DNA from: Euryarchaeota archaeon | GTDB taxonomy: Archaea > Thermoplasmatota > SW-10-69-26 > JACQPN01 | Assembly: GCA_016207515.1 (NCBI GenBank) | Contig: JACQPN010000023.1 | Location: 62,001 to 126,000 of the forward strand | Direction: 5' to 3' | Length of the DNA: 64,000 nt | Shown: piece after piece, positions 1-7,634 of the stretch | How the letters are laid out: every line of letters begins with the position of its first letter | Position numbering within the stretch: the first letter of the stretch is position 1 | Program-made: the position numbers and the translations under genes | Notes under the pieces: generated by a model | The model's input: the letters and a program-made list of their open reading frames with translations, nothing else | Told to the model about the DNA's origin: nothing | Databases searched by the model: none

Positions 1-279
1 ACCGACGTTTTGGGCGCGACCACCACGTTCACGGTGGACGGCTGGCGAGTCGGCCCGGCCGGAGAGTATGAAGAGTTTGCCTATGATGTCCATGTGGCCC
101 ATGCGAGCGCAGGGGTTGTAACGGGAGAATTACGCCCCGTTCAGCATCCCACGCTAGTTATCACTTTGCCCGAACCGGTTGAGGGCGCTCGTTCTCCAAT
201 ACCTGAAGTTACACCCCTTGCCCTAGCGATCGCCCTAGTCGGGATTGCATTGTTCGCCCGTGGACGGCGCCGGGCATAG
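1..279 (+). CDS. C-terminal end of a surface protein with PE-type C-terminal anchor (partial)
   Basis: The reading frame is open from base 1, so only the last 92 residues of a longer protein are seen; the first in-window start-like codon is TTG at 10. The visible part has a beta-rich segment, then a Pro/Glu-containing linker (IPEVTP), a hydrophobic stretch of about 18 residues (LALAIALVGIALFA) and a basic tail (RGRRRA). That tripartite end resembles the C-terminal sorting signals of archaeal and bacterial surface proteins (PGF-CTERM or PEF-CTERM type), or a plain membrane anchor. The function of the ectodomain cannot be judged. The gene ends just where the decayed insertion sequence begins on the other strand. 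Confidence 0.6.
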   Translation, partial: TDVLGATTTFTVDGWRVGPAGEYEEFAYDVHVAHASAGVVTGELRPVQHPTLVITLPEPVEGARSPIPEVTPLALAIALVGIALFARGRRRA

Positions 280-1150
280 TTCTGACGGGCACAGATAGCT
301 GCGATCGATTGGATGGTTCCAAAAGATGCGATGGCAAGGCGAAGTCCACACGGCCGCCTGCAAGGTGCTTCTGGGACGTATGGATCTCACGGCCACGAAC
401 TGGCGAACGCCTCGCAACAATCCGCGGCCACAACACGACCAGGATATGGTGGAGAAGGATGTCGAGCCTCGTGCCCCGGTTGCAAGCCGACTCTTCAGTT
501 CGTGAGAACTTGTTGGAACTCCCGTGGTCCATGAGCGACCCTTCGAGGTTCGCGCAACAACGCAGTCCACGCCATGGAACGGTGTCGCGGTGTACTGGGT
601 CCCGTTGTCGAGACGGAGGTGTGTCCCCGGTGCGAGGCCCATCTTCGGGAACCGATTCATCACGACTCTGTCGAGTGCCTCGCATGCTTCCTTTGAACCG
701 GGTCGTTTGCTGAAGACGTAGCCCAACCACTCGCCCGTACAAGTGTCCACGACCTTCTGCAGATATCCGTAAATGTCTAGGCCGCAGATGATGTATTTCA
801 TGTCAATCTGGTACGCCATGTCGGGAGCAATCGAAAGTTGCAAACCCCGCTGCTTCGGGATCCTTCCCCTCGTTTGAACGCACGGGTCGAGGGTGAGGCG
901 TTCGAGCTGCATCACCCCGGACGGCTTTCTCGTTCACGGGCCGTCCAAGCGCCCCTTTGACCATCGCGGTCATTCGCCTGTACCCGAAACTCGGCCTGCC
1001 TTCTGAGGTCTCCAAAACGACCCGGCGGACCTCAGGGTCCACCGGGCGAGGCATCCGGAGAATGGGTTCGTAGTAGAGCGAGCTCTGCGCGAGACCGACG
1101 AGCGCGCATGCCCTGCGCGCGGGAATTCCCCGATCAATGAGGTACTTCAC
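235..1150 (-). pseudogene. IS3-family transposase orfB, frameshifted (pseudogene)
   Basis: Segment one (1150 to about 920) carries the orfB N-terminal region (ACALVGLAQSSLYY, then PSFGYRRM). A frameshift near 915-920 moves the rest into another frame, where the rve core is visible: QIDMKYI with the first catalytic Asp, VIDTC-like VVDTCTGEWLGYVFS, and LRLDNGTQYTA with the second Asp. After about position 560 the frame degenerates again; a residual TRLDILLHHI segment in a further frame corresponds to the conserved region after the last catalytic Glu, but the DDE glutamate cannot be placed in any intact frame. The gene cannot make a working transposase. Its end is poorly defined and overlaps the preceding surface-protein gene. 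Confidence 0.7.
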
Positions 1151-1512
1151 ACGCGCCCCCCTCTGCTTCGAGTGGAGAGACTTGCCCTCTTTTTAACACG
1201 TAATTCGCCATCGAGATATTTCCGAGGAGTTCCTTCAATTTCGTGTTCTCACGCTCGAGGGCTTCTTCCCTCTCCGACGGCCCGTTACCCTGCAAGCCGC
1301 GAAGCTCACCCTCGAGGAACTTGTCCCGCCACACGTAGATCGTCTGCGAGCTCACCCCGTGCTCGCGACACAATTCAGCCATCGAGCCCTTCCCGCCAAG
1401 GAAGGCCACGACCACCTCGAGCCTCTGCTCCGGCGACAACTTCGACGCCCTCACCATGCCAACCCGCCCCGGGAAAGCGCTACGCGTTCATCAACCTGCC
1501 AGTGGTCCAATC
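300..1512 (-). mobile_element. Decayed IS3-family insertion sequence
   Basis: Two transposase segments typical of the IS3 family lie on the minus strand: an orfA helix-turn-helix protein followed by an orfB with an HTH_21-like segment and an rve integrase core. orfB is broken into at least three frames, so the element is inactive. The upstream end may be near 1496-1512, where the minus strand reads TGGACCACTGGCAG, a plausible TG-type end. No matching inverted end was found near 300, so both boundaries are approximate. Confidence 0.7.
1134..1457 (-). CDS. IS3-family transposase orfA (helix-turn-helix)
   Basis: This 107-residue protein matches the usual length and order of IS3 orfA. A helix-turn-helix occupies roughly residues 6-50 (SPEQRLEVV, then CREHGVSSQTIYVWRDKF). 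A leucine-zipper-like coiled coil follows (EREEALERENTKLKELLG). The family role is to bind the element ends and, after ribosomal frameshifting, to be fused to the orfB catalytic part. Here the orfB frame that follows lies +1 rather than -1 relative to orfA, so the normal -1 frameshift would not join the two, which agrees with decay of the element. The orfA frame itself is intact. Confidence 0.8.
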   Translation of the reverse strand: MVRASKLSPEQRLEVVVAFLGGKGSMAELCREHGVSSQTIYVWRDKFLEGELRGLQGNGPSEREEALERENTKLKELLGNISMANYVLKRGQVSPLEAEGGACEVPH

Positions 1513-1620
1513 GAAGAGGGGCGCGCACCAGCGCACCACAAGGGGTCTCGCTCAATAACGCACTCACCACTCTTGGATGACGGCCGACGGCCATTGAAGA
1601 CGGCGATGCGTCAATTGGGC

Positions 1621-2343
1621 CTACGGACAGCAGCTATAGTCGATTCTGTAGGCCTTTGTGGTAGTGGCCGCGTCCTCGAGAATCCAGTAGGGGGCGCCAG
1701 CGCCCAACACGGTAGCGGGAAGCCGAGCTGTAAATGTTTCAATTGTCAGGTTCCTAATGCGATACCCCGTCTTGAAAGACTCATTGGGTTCAGCCGTCGG
1801 ATACAGAGCAAGCTCCAGGATTACGAGGTTTGCAGATTGGTCAAACACCGTTTTCGTATAGATCAAGCCTGGCGAACTAACGAAGGATGACGTGCCAACG
1901 CCTCCATACAGAAGCGCACCGCCCTCGCCTTCTGGTTGCCCGAGCGGTAATCCCTCCCTGCCGAGGTGGCCATGGCTCTCGAGCCCCAAGACGTTTACAC
2001 CGCCTTGGAAATGCGGGTAGTTCGTAAGGTCAAAACTGACGCGGTATCGGTACCCGAAATCTCCGTTTAGCCACGGGTCCAAGCTCGAGAGATCTGAGAC
2101 TTGGATGTAGACGAAAATGCTCCTAGTCGCAGAGTCGTTGGTCAGCCAAACCTTGGTGACGTTGAGCTGAGATCCGATGCCCGGCGAATCCTGCGTATCC
2201 GTGATTTCGGGGTTTTCCGCCGTCCCTCCCATCACGCCTGCTGGCAGAACGAGCGATACGGCCACAAGGCACACCCACAAGACAACCGGCAATGAGCGAC
2301 TCAAGTTTGTCAGCCCCGCCCGTGGATGTCCGGGACACGTCAT
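1621..2343 (-). CDS. Secreted protein of unknown function
   Basis: A 240-residue protein with a signal peptide (hydrophobic core LPVVLWVCLVAVSLVLPAGV, likely cleavage after about residue 40). The mature part is beta-rich with several N-glycosylation sequons (NVT, NLT, NES), suggesting an extracellular location. A YRVSFDLTNYPHF segment recalls beta-sandwich surface or sugar-binding-type domains, but I do not recognise the family. There is no C-terminal anchor, so it is probably released. The ATG at 2343 lies right beside a 9-bp inverted repeat (2349-2376). It may instead start at a later in-frame codon. Confidence 0.6.
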   Translation of the reverse strand: MTCPGHPRAGLTNLSRSLPVVLWVCLVAVSLVLPAGVMGGTAENPEITDTQDSPGIGSQLNVTKVWLTNDSATRSIFVYIQVSDLSSLDPWLNGDFGYRYRVSFDLTNYPHFQGGVNVLGLESHGHLGREGLPLGQPEGEGGALLYGGVGTSSFVSSPGLIYTKTVFDQSANLVILELALYPTAEPNESFKTGYRIRNLTIETFTARLPATVLGAGAPYWILEDAATTTKAYRIDYSCCP

Positions 2344-2348
2344 ATAAT

Positions 2349-2376
2349 CTTGTTTGTTCTATTGTGGACAAACAAG
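2349..2376. promoter_or_regulatory. 9-bp inverted repeat upstream of the secreted-protein gene
   Basis: The arms CTTGTTTGT (2349-2357) and ACAAACAAG (2368-2376) are perfect reverse complements separated by 10 nt, giving a 19-bp centre-to-centre spacing, about two helical turns. The repeat starts 6 nt upstream of the start codon at 2343. This geometry suits a dimeric repressor operator or a hairpin in the 5' leader; which one cannot be told from sequence alone. Confidence 0.5.
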
Positions 2377-2913
2377 TGATCGAAGGTAAGTCTGGCTGGC
2401 TGCGCACCTGTTGATGGGTTGCTTTTCAGTTGTCCAATCGATGAATTGGTGCTCGTCCGTCTTGTGTTCGGCGCAAGGGGTTCTACGCGTTGATAGGTAA
2501 GGCGTCCGCTGCGCTCTATGCCTTGCAGTTGCCGAATCATCATCCACGCCTCGTAGCCGATTATCCATGTTCCCGGCCTGTGGGTCGGGCACGTGCATGG
2601 GTGGGCATTCTTACTTCGGCGAAATTGAGCACTTCTTAGTCGGCGTTTTCACCATGATTCAAAGCCGACGATCAACTCCGGATTACGCACCGCGTCCCCT
2701 CGTTTGGACAAGCCGGAGTTCGCCGCCGGACCGGGAGCCGGAGTCTCAGGTTCTTCATGGGGGGTGCCCTTGGCCGATAGCCGATGGGATCGTTTCAAAT
2801 TCCTTCGCGTGTCAAACAATTCTAATCTTAACGCCGGTTGCAATTTGGCGCAAGAAATCGTAAGATGGGAAAAAGACTCGGCCGTGACTCCACGGCCGAG
2901 ATCCGCTATCGGA
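2377..2913. other. Intergenic stretch without a supported gene
   Basis: About 540 bases between two minus-strand secreted-protein genes. Open frames exist on both strands but none shows a recognisable domain, signal peptide or credible ribosome site. It would include the promoter of the gene starting at 2343 and the downstream region of the gene ending at 2914. Confidence 0.4.
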
Positions 2914-3582
2914 CTACCCGAGTCGGATGGCTCCGGACAATGGCCACGAGTATTCATTGCCCTCGTTGTCAACCGTGACATACGGGAGTACGAACACCCA
3001 TGCCGTCTGATCCACGGCACTTGGATTTTCGTAAATCTGGCAATCCCCGCCCGTGATGTAAGACGTCGAGGTGTTGTGGCAGTCGTCCACGCTGTCGCCG
3101 CTTGCCGAGGAACAAACACCATCTCCGTTGACATCGACGCATGCCAAGAATTCCAAGTCAACCACTTCCTGGGGAAGGTTTCCATCCCTAAAAACTGAAA
3201 CTTTCAGCGTCTGTCCTGAATCGTTACCCCAAAACGTGTCGAACGGGAAGCATCCGCCACCATAGCCACCCCGGTAATCGCCAGCGAACCAGACGGAGGT
3301 AGTTGATAGAGATACGTGCGGCTCGTCCACGCATACGAGTCCCAATTCAATGGCGTCGCCGACATGCTCATGCTCGTGGATATGGATTCCGAGAACATGT
3401 TCGTTCTGGACCAGATTCAGCGACGCAGCAATCCGACTGTCGCCCTCGAACAGATGGTCGGAGGGATGGGCTTGGCTAGCCTGTGCAGCCGGAATTCCCA
3501 ATAGCGCAATGGTCGCGACAACTGCCACAATACTACGTTTTTTTGTCTTCAGCATACAACTCACTTTTCCTGAGCCTCCCAT
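2914..3582 (-). CDS. Secreted protein of unknown function
   Basis: Up to 222 residues with a clear signal peptide (basic LKTKKRS, core IVAVVATIALLGIPAA, cleavage near AQA-S). The start is either ATG 3582 or, more typical for a signal peptide, ATG 3555 (MLKTKK). The mature domain is beta-rich, contains several Cys residues (two CVD motifs, DDCHN, GDCQIY) and acidic, Asp/Gly-rich turns such as DVNGDGVCSS, which looks like an EF-hand-type calcium loop. Such a loop suggests calcium binding outside the cell. The C-terminus has no anchor. The family is not recognised. Confidence 0.65.
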   Translation of the reverse strand: MGGSGKVSCMLKTKKRSIVAVVATIALLGIPAAQASQAHPSDHLFEGDSRIAASLNLVQNEHVLGIHIHEHEHVGDAIELGLVCVDEPHVSLSTTSVWFAGDYRGGYGGGCFPFDTFWGNDSGQTLKVSVFRDGNLPQEVVDLEFLACVDVNGDGVCSSASGDSVDDCHNTSTSYITGGDCQIYENPSAVDQTAWVFVLPYVTVDNEGNEYSWPLSGAIRLG

Positions 3583-3731
3583 TCTCTCAAATGGGATTCA
3601 ATGCCTGAGATGCGGGTGAAATCTTAAACTCCCTGGAGGAATACCATGAAAAATGTGAGGGTGCTCGAAGGCCGGATAACCCGGCGTCAGGCGCATTGGC
3701 CGATGTTGGTGTGTGGTCCGCGCCCTGCTTC

Positions 3732-6700
3732 CTACCTGTCATTTCGTCTGGTCGCGACGTGAGCCGCGATGAGAGACACGGCCAGGACGGTTCCCACGAC
3801 ACCGGGTCCGCTGACCGCAGTTCCACGATTTGGCGGCTGGAGCGCGACCACCAGCGGTTGATCGGCGTACAGCGCTGCTGGGTCGACAACCACGGCCGAT
3901 GACCCGGTTCCGGGTGGCGCGAACAAAATGGCCGACAGGCGGCCACCGGCCGGGACACGCTGGAGTATCAGCCGGTCCGCTGGCTCGCCGTCGACCACGA
4001 GTTCGACAGGCACAGAAAACGCGTCGCCGGCCCCGCCGTTTGTGACAAACACTTCAACCGTACCGTCGGCGTCATCAATAGTTCCAATTTCAACGCTCAA
4101 CCGGACATCCCTTATTTCCCAATCCAAAGGTCCGGCTCCCATCCACGAGCCGACCGGTTGTAAGAAATATGATCCCGCGGGTGTATTCCTTTCCGCCGTC
4201 ACACGTAGTGTCTCTAAGCGGGCTTCTCCGGGGCCAAGTGGGGAATGGGGCTCCGCCCACGCCAACTGCCACCCAGTGGGCCCGTCGATTGCCGGGGGCA
4301 TGCTGAGGGGGACGTTCCCGTCATTGCGGGCCTCGTAGACCACGTCGACGGGGCGGCCCGGGGCGCTCCATGACGGACTCTGGGGAATGAGAACGCCGAG
4401 GCGCCGTTCAGCTACGCTGACATTGAAACCCCATTCGGATCGGGGAACGCCATCAATGACGAATTCAATAACCACTGGATAAGTGCCGGCCTCGGTTGCT
4501 AACGGAAGACTCACGACGCCCGAGATCGTGGCGCTCCCGTGCACCGGAATCGTCACTCGCGCATCGGACAAGAACGCGCTCCCTGGGGGCAGTACCGACG
4601 GGACGAGACGGATCTGCTCGTCGCCGTTGCCGTCGTTCCTAATGTTTACTTGAGCGTATGCGCGACCACCCCGGTCCAACGCCACGACCGGAGCCTGGTA
4701 GGATTGAAACAAAGCGTGGCGTGCGCCCACGATTACCACCAACTCGACATTCTCTTGCAAGACTTCGTCTCCAATGAACTGCGGCATCGTCTCAACTTGG
4801 AAAGCGACCCTGACAAGGTCGGTTCGCAGGGCGGTTCCAGGAACTGGGACGGACACGTCCAACTCCGTAGTTGTGGCCGGTGCGAGGCCTGAGAGTTCGC
4901 TCACTTCGTACGGTCCGAACTTGATGACAGGGCGTGACCAATCTGGAGGGCGCACCCCGGTGGTATTGAAGCGGATCCCAACCTGCTCGTTCCCGTTGTT
5001 CTGGAACCCCACCCTGAAATGTGCTTCGGTCCCCGGAAGCGCTTCTAGCGTGGGTTCCGGGACATGTAGAGCGATTCGGATATCGGGCCTGATTCGCACG
5101 ATTGCAGCTATCTTGGTGCTCGCGGAGGCGTCGGAGACAGAGGTAGCGACCACCTCCACGATGCTTTGAGATGCCGCGGTCTCAGGTGCCACAACCGCGA
5201 GCCTCAGAGTCGCTACTCCTCCAGGATCCAGTTCCACTTCCTGGAACCGAGTTCCAGTTACCGGAAAAACGGCGGCCCAGTCTGTTGAAAGGGGAGACAC
5301 CGTCACCAATAGGCGATCGGGGATTGAAGCCAAGTTCTTCACGACGAGGGCGACCACCTCTTGCTTGCCTGGGTCCGCCGTCAGCGTTCGGCTTTTCGGT
5401 CCTTGCTCGCGGTCGAACCACAAGTCGACGCCATAACTAGCCCGTACGAGGGTCAAGATGGGAACACGGTCAGCAATGGCCGGGTTCCCGCTCGAGGTCG
5501 CGCTAATGGCAATGGCGAGGCGCGCGCCCTCCTTAACATCGGTGGGGGCCGTCACGCGTAACTCAACTTCGGCGGAACCGCCGCCCCGAAGGTGAACGAT
5601 CGTTGGAGACACGGACGCCTCCCAACCGTCCGGCAGGGGTGGTAGTTCCAGGCGAACCGTGTCGTCCGCGTCCCGGCCGCGGTAATCCTTAGCAAGATTT
5701 GTGACTAATAGGCGGAAGGTCGCCTCTTTTCCTGGGCCCACGAGGCCGACCATCGGCTCTTGGGACCCTTCTTTCGGTGCAATATTCAGGAGGAAACCCC
5801 GGTACTCAGCAGGGCCGCCGGGTTCCGCGCGCAAGGATCGGTCGACGCTTGCGAAATACCCGCCGGCGGACGTGGGGACAACGATTACGGGCTTGGTGGC
5901 TTCGATTCTCAACGTCGTCCTGTAATCGTTAGGCACCTTGTGAACCTCGCCGGTTGATTTCAGGGCCGTGGCCTTCACCGACCCATGGTCCATCACTCTG
6001 ATTTGCGTGCCATTGTGCAGTGCCACGACGTTGACGGGCCACAATACTTCAAACCTCGACCCGGCGGCACCCCCCACAGGCGTGACTAGCGGATCTGCCG
6101 CTCCACTACTGGGGCTACCCCCGAAAACAGCCAGCCGACCCTTCGGGGCGATGTCATGGCTATTAGAGTCCGAGGTTACGTGGAACAGCACGGGACATCT
6201 GTCTACGCCCTCGGTTCCGCGGCCCGGTACGGCAAGATGCCTTTCCATTTGGCCCACCTCTGCCCGCCCGCTCGTCGAGGCGAGCTCTGTGCCGCCTCGT
6301 TGCGTGGGCAGAACTAACTCACCACTTGCGCCTCTCCCCCAGAAATTGACGGTCTCTCCTAGGCCCGATACGACATACTCCCCGCCGTGGAACAAGTACC
6401 TGTCGCTCGGCCCCCTTACTTCACAAGGAGGATAAAGACCCGGACACTCTCGCGAACCATTGGGGCATAACCCGCCGGCCCAGGGGTAGCCAAAGAGGCG
6501 GCTCCCCGTCGGCGCTCCCCATGAAGAGACGAATTGGCTCTTGCCACTCACGGGCCACATCGTGATGAGGATCGGCGCGCTAGCTTCAATGTACACCAGG
6601 TTCGCCCCCGAGGGGTCGACGGTCTTCATTGGCGCGCTCGGGCCTAGTTCTATCCGCGCGATCTCCGTATTGTTCGGCATCGCCTTCAATACGACATTCG

Positions 6701-7634
6701 AGGCTCCGGTCAAGGCCATGATGGTGAACGGCGAACGCCCAGAATCGAAGAGGAACTTGGAGCCGAGGAGTCCAGAGTCTAAACTGGGTACCGGTCCCAT
6801 AGCGCGACCGAACAGATCCGGCCCAAAGGCCAGTATTGGTTTGTCCGACGTCACACGGACGAGGACGGCAGCGCCAGTAGTCGCGGTGGCCGTGATGCGT
6901 GCTCCTCGACCCACCTTGAAGGGTTCATCGCGCAGGCGCCGCACGTGACCACTGTCGTCATAGACATCGATGTACGCGGTTGTCCCATCTTCAAGGCCAA
7001 CGATGCCAACCGTTTGCGCCGCACCATAGAGGGTCGTACCCCGACCAATCCAATACCTAGCGTCGAGAGGTGCCGTCGCGCCTTCACCATATGTCGCTGA
7101 TTCTTTCTTCCCGTTGGCGGTCGTATCAAGGTATACCATGAAGTATCGCGTCTCCCCGGGTCGAGTCTCTCCTGGAAGTACCCAAGCTACATGGATGTCG
7201 GGCTGCGTCTTGTTATCGAAGGTCGATACTCCGTCTAGGAACCCCATCCAAACTTTGGCTGGAACTTCTGCCTTCACGAGACCAGAAGAATCATCACCAG
7301 ACCCCTTTGGTTTGTACTCTATGACCCGGATTGATGCCTCGTCGAGTGAGAACACCTGAAGGGTGCGGCCTCTCGTTCCGGCGGAGGACGCCCAACCGCT
7401 CGCCAGTAAAGCGCTCCTGACATCGAGGTCGTGGGACACGGTCGCATCTACCACCGCGTGGTCCAAGGCATTGGTCACCTTCAAAGGGATTCTTACATGC
7501 CAGCCGTCCCGCATGTCGGTAGCCCCCCACCACTCGGCGACCGGCGTTGGTGCACTCTCGCCGTCGACAATCGGCGTAAAGGCCGACAGAAGCATGACGA
7601 AGGCGAGGCAGCAAGGGAGAGGATTGCGCGTCAG
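3732..7634 (-). CDS. Large surface protein with IgGFc-like N-terminal part and NEW3-like repeats
   Basis: About 1,300 residues. If started at ATG 7595 the signal peptide is cut short (MLLSAFTPIV). Starting at the in-frame CTG at 7632-7634, which overlaps the TGA of the upstream giant gene, gives a complete one (LTRNPLPCCLAFVMLLSAF). The first 550 or so residues hold two stretches resembling IgGFc-binding-type beta domains (DKPILAFGPD; TKPVIVVPTSAGGYF). From about residue 600 come at least five NEW3/NPCBM-associated-like beta-sandwich repeats (LPDGWEASVSP, PGGVATLRLAVVAP, GSATISGVVSLP, LGPGEARLETLRV). The end is a hydrophobic segment with a basic tail (RRNDR), a membrane anchor. It forms an operon with the 3,235-aa gene. 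The role is presumably envelope structure or adhesion; this is inference. Confidence 0.75.
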   Translation of the reverse strand: MTRNPLPCCLAFVMLLSAFTPIVDGESAPTPVAEWWGATDMRDGWHVRIPLKVTNALDHAVVDATVSHDLDVRSALLASGWASSAGTRGRTLQVFSLDEASIRVIEYKPKGSGDDSSGLVKAEVPAKVWMGFLDGVSTFDNKTQPDIHVAWVLPGETRPGETRYFMVYLDTTANGKKESATYGEGATAPLDARYWIGRGTTLYGAAQTVGIVGLEDGTTAYIDVYDDSGHVRRLRDEPFKVGRGARITATATTGAAVLVRVTSDKPILAFGPDLFGRAMGPVPSLDSGLLGSKFLFDSGRSPFTIMALTGASNVVLKAMPNNTEIARIELGPSAPMKTVDPSGANLVYIEASAPILITMWPVSGKSQFVSSWGAPTGSRLFGYPWAGGLCPNGSRECPGLYPPCEVRGPSDRYLFHGGEYVVSGLGETVNFWGRGASGELVLPTQRGGTELASTSGRAEVGQMERHLAVPGRGTEGVDRCPVLFHVTSDSNSHDIAPKGRLAVFGGSPSSGAADPLVTPVGGAAGSRFEVLWPVNVVALHNGTQIRVMDHGSVKATALKSTGEVHKVPNDYRTTLRIEATKPVIVVPTSAGGYFASVDRSLRAEPGGPAEYRGFLLNIAPKEGSQEPMVGLVGPGKEATFRLLVTNLAKDYRGRDADDTVRLELPPLPDGWEASVSPTIVHLRGGGSAEVELRVTAPTDVKEGARLAIAISATSSGNPAIADRVPILTLVRASYGVDLWFDREQGPKSRTLTADPGKQEVVALVVKNLASIPDRLLVTVSPLSTDWAAVFPVTGTRFQEVELDPGGVATLRLAVVAPETAASQSIVEVVATSVSDASASTKIAAIVRIRPDIRIALHVPEPTLEALPGTEAHFRVGFQNNGNEQVGIRFNTTGVRPPDWSRPVIKFGPYEVSELSGLAPATTTELDVSVPVPGTALRTDLVRVAFQVETMPQFIGDEVLQENVELVVIVGARHALFQSYQAPVVALDRGGRAYAQVNIRNDGNGDEQIRLVPSVLPPGSAFLSDARVTIPVHGSATISGVVSLPLATEAGTYPVVIEFVIDGVPRSEWGFNVSVAERRLGVLIPQSPSWSAPGRPVDVVYEARNDGNVPLSMPPAIDGPTGWQLAWAEPHSPLGPGEARLETLRVTAERNTPAGSYFLQPVGSWMGAGPLDWEIRDVRLSVEIGTIDDADGTVEVFVTNGGAGDAFSVPVELVVDGEPADRLILQRVPAGGRLSAILFAPPGTGSSAVVVDPAALYADQPLVVALQPPNRGTAVSGPGVVGTVLAVSLIAAHVATRRNDR

